Shown: positions 62,087 through 64,000 of the stretch, one piece after another
How positions within the stretch are numbered: position 1 is the stretch's first letter
Layout: each line of letters starts with the position of its first letter
Assembly (NCBI RefSeq): GCF_014198245.1
Contig: NZ_JACIHE010000004.1
Coordinates: forward strand, 343,997 to 407,996
Source: Bradyrhizobium sp. cir1
GTDB taxonomy: Bacteria; Pseudomonadota; Alphaproteobacteria; Rhizobiales; Xanthobacteraceae
DNA length: 64,000 nt
Direction of reading: 5' to 3'
The notes under the pieces: model-generated
Database searches by the model: none
The model's input: the letters and a program-made list of their open reading frames with translations, nothing else
What the model was told of the DNA's origin: nothing
Made by a program: the position numbers and the translations under genes

Positions 62087-62649
62087 GGGGTGAAGTGCCT
62101 CAATAGTGGGCTAGTTTGAACCGCCGCGTAAGGTGTGAAAAAGCGTCATCCCTTGCTCAACGCTTCGGCAGGCGGGTGGTGTCGGCGAGTCGTGGCTCTC
62201 GCCGGGCGCGGATCGAACTCGCGCGCTCCAGGATTGTCCTTGCGGCCACCGCTCGGGCGTGGCGCCTGTTGCAAATTTGTGACGGTTCAAACCAAATCGG
62301 AACCCGGTGTGCAGGCCTGACCTGACGTTGAGCAAAATCGCGCCAAGACGCGTATGCAATGTCGGGCCGCTGCGCCACGCGCCGTCGACAATCGCGTCCA
62401 CCTCGTTCGTTCGATGCGAAACGCAAACAAAATCAAACGGGAATGTTTGGCAATGGCCGGCCTCACATCGCCGCGTGCCGGTGCGCATGGCCCGCGAAAA
62501 TCCTCGAAATCCCGTGGTGAGATTCCGTTTGCTGCCGAAACATGCGGCATGCCTTGAAAAAAGTTGAGGCTTCTCACTCCTGATGATCGGCGCAAGTGTC
62601 GCACCCAAGGGACGTTCATTTTTACGTGTCCAAACTTGGGGGTATCAGG
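62087..62649. other. Divergent intergenic region between purine ABC operon and outer-membrane protein
   Basis: 563 bases. No gene is convincing. Only the Shine-Dalgarno GGGGG... before 62650 and AT-rich tracts (tgaaaaaagttgagg, catttttacgtgtcc near 62550-62630) stand out, likely part of the outer-membrane protein promoter. The other end should contain the promoter for the leftward transporter operon. Confidence 0.4.
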
Positions 62650-63756
62650 ATGTCGTTTCGTTTCAAGGCAATTGCAGCCGCTGCGCTGTCACTTGCTACG
62701 CTCGCCACAAGTGGCCTGGCTCAAGCGGCGGACCTGCCGGTCAAGGCCGCCAAGAAGGCGCCCGATCTCCCGTTCTTCCTGGTGATCGACAACCGCGTCA
62801 CGTTCTCCTGGATGCCCAAGGGCACCGATCCCGGCATGTGGAGCGTCCGCCCTGATGGCAGCATCAACGGCACCACCGCCAAGCAGGTCTACTCCTTCAC
62901 CCACTTCGACCTCTGGGCCTACGGCACCAACTTCTTCACCATCTCGATGTTCAAGTCGGGCAAGAACGACCCTGCCAACCCTTGCGTCGCGCCCGGCGTG
63001 ACCATCACCGGCGGTGCCGCCGACTGCGCCGGCGCGACCGAGATCTACGGCCTGTTCCGCTCGACCTTCGGCTGGAACGAGCTGTTCAACACCAAGGCCT
63101 TCACCATGGGGCCGCTGCACAACATCTCGTTCGAAGTCGGTATGGACGGCAACACCGAGAACAACTTCCTGGCGCCCGCCAAGCGCGACGTCGTTGCCGG
63201 TCTGCAGTTCGCCTTCGACCTTCCCTACAAGGGCTACTTCAACGTCGCGCCCTTGATGTATTACGAGTTCCTGAACCACAACGCCTTCACCCAGTGCGGC
63301 CTGTTCGGACCGGGCGTGCCGGGCGTGACCTGCAACTCGGACGGCAATGTCAGCTATCGTCCGACCTGGGCCGTCGAAATCAACTACTACATGGACCTCG
63401 GCTTCCTGCCGCCGAACATGCAGTTCTGGTCGATCAGCGGCCGCGCCGGCTGGTATGGTCCGAAGGGTGACTCGAACGGCCTGCCTGCGCTCTCGGGTGT
63501 CGGCCGTTTCTCCACCGCTTCGAAGACCGAGCTGAACAGCGAACCGATCCGCCTGACCTTCGACGCCTCGAAGGCGGTCTGGGGTGACAAGTACTCGCAC
63601 TTCGTCGACCTCTGGGTCGCCTACCGCTACTGGCAGAACAAGTTCGGCCTCGACCACAACGCCATGCCCGGCGTCTGCACCATCGCCGCGACCGGCCAGA
63701 GCACCAAGAGCTGCACCGAGTCGACGGTCTATGGTGGCATCACCGTGAAGTTCTGA
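62650..63756 (+). CDS. Outer-membrane beta-barrel protein, possibly Tsx-like nucleoside channel
   Basis: 368 residues from ATG 62650. Signal peptide ends LAQAAD (about 27). Mature chain has alternating beta-strands, aromatic girdles (FTHFDLWAYGTNFF) and ends in ITVKF, the barrel-closing signature. Two loops contain Cys pairs (PCVAPG...DCAGA; QCGLFG...TCNSD). The motif set and position next to a purine importer resemble Tsx-type nucleoside channels, but sequence identity was not testable. Strong codon bias toward common codons suggests high expression. Confidence 0.8.
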   Translation: MSFRFKAIAAAALSLATLATSGLAQAADLPVKAAKKAPDLPFFLVIDNRVTFSWMPKGTDPGMWSVRPDGSINGTTAKQVYSFTHFDLWAYGTNFFTISMFKSGKNDPANPCVAPGVTITGGAADCAGATEIYGLFRSTFGWNELFNTKAFTMGPLHNISFEVGMDGNTENNFLAPAKRDVVAGLQFAFDLPYKGYFNVAPLMYYEFLNHNAFTQCGLFGPGVPGVTCNSDGNVSYRPTWAVEINYYMDLGFLPPNMQFWSISGRAGWYGPKGDSNGLPALSGVGRFSTASKTELNSEPIRLTFDASKAVWGDKYSHFVDLWVAYRYWQNKFGLDHNAMPGVCTIAATGQSTKSCTESTVYGGITVKF

Positions 63757-63838
63757 TCGACTGAACATCTCCAGGTTCGGATGGCGCTGCGCAGAGATGC
63801 GCGGCGTCATTCGTGTTTGCCAAGGAGAACGCTGCCGT

Positions 63839-63922
63839 AGGGTGGGCAAAGCGAAGCGTGCCCACGATTTTTCGATTAGAGGTCGATGGTGGGCACGGCG
63901 CAAGGGCGCCTTTGCCCACCCT
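63839..63922. repeat. Palindromic repeat, agggtgggcaaagcg type
   Basis: Arms agggtgggcaaagcg and cctttgcccaccct around tgcccacgatttttcgattagaggtcgatggtgggca. A separate repeat family from the others in the window. It lies 82 bases after the outer-membrane protein and may serve as its terminator. Nothing else is seen to the right edge (63923-64000). Confidence 0.8.
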
Positions 63923-64000
63923 CATATGGGTATTTGTGAGTCAAGGCCCTTCTGTTGGTCTGGGGCGAGATCGCGAGGTAGGAGGGCGGCGCGCGGAGCC

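Noticed and set aside
1..64000. CRISPR array, tRNA, rRNA or prophage
   Set aside because: No regularly spaced direct repeats, tRNA-like cloverleaf or phage gene was noticed on reading; repeats found are dispersed palindromes.

Overview
The window is about 64% GC by eye, with typical Bradyrhizobiaceae gene content and several families of dispersed palindromic repeats (hairpins with ctctccccg/cggggagag arms, the catgatccggaaaag... element, cattgcgagcgcagcgaagcaatcc palindromes). It is most likely chromosomal DNA of a Bradyrhizobium or a close relative. No rRNA, tRNA, CRISPR array, transposase or phage gene was seen.

Region 1 (1-22646) is a quinoprotein/lanthanide island. A PQQ-dependent methanol/ethanol-family dehydrogenase (truncated by the left edge) is divergent from a lanmodulin-like four-EF-hand protein. 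A 26-residue pqqA follows without pqqB-E, then an outer-membrane barrel protein. Further on are a NitT/TauT-type ABC transporter, a SoxYZ-like carrier with a SoxH-like metallohydrolase, an XoxJ/MxaJ-type binding protein and a CxxxCW rhodanese-like protein. A five-gene operon with four consecutive 4-base ATGA overlaps (binding protein, YVTN beta-propeller, ATPase, ABC-2 permease, exported helical protein) matches the PedABC/Lut transporters tied to rare-earth-dependent growth. S-formylglutathione hydrolase, a divergent LuxR-type regulator/histidine kinase pair and a TonB-dependent receptor complete the island. Together these could take up a metal, buffer it in the periplasm, oxidise an alcohol and clear formaldehyde.

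Region 2 (22783-25056) holds small uncharacterised genes, including a 55-codon gene and a GrlR-like protein. Region 3 (25086-30344) is an aromatic-catabolism operon (extradiol dioxygenase, FAD hydroxylase, FAH-family hydrolase, TctC-type binding protein) with a divergent GntR regulator and two TGTACA palindromes between them. Region 4 (30448-35753) is an unusual set: a subtilisin-like protease without signal peptide, a helical protein, a Gly/Gln/aromatic-rich protein with three copies of an amphipathic helix, and an M48 membrane protease.

Region 5 (36013-47878) is housekeeping and stress: Tat-exported GH1 glycosidase, thiolase, HU-like protein with a clear terminator, Lon with Hsp20, a DUF892 protein, MarC, class II aldolase, ClC channel with C-terminal CBS-like region, DUF2798. 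About 1.2 kb of repeat-rich DNA follows (47879-49049), then two small secreted proteins.

Region 6 (49865-63756) is purine catabolism and uptake: DUF3830, allantoinase PuuE, a UraD-UraH fusion, a two-gene molybdenum hydroxylase (xanthine dehydrogenase-like), 8-oxoguanine deaminase, a BMP-type nucleoside/purine ABC transporter and an outer-membrane barrel protein. A urate oxidase is not present in the window.
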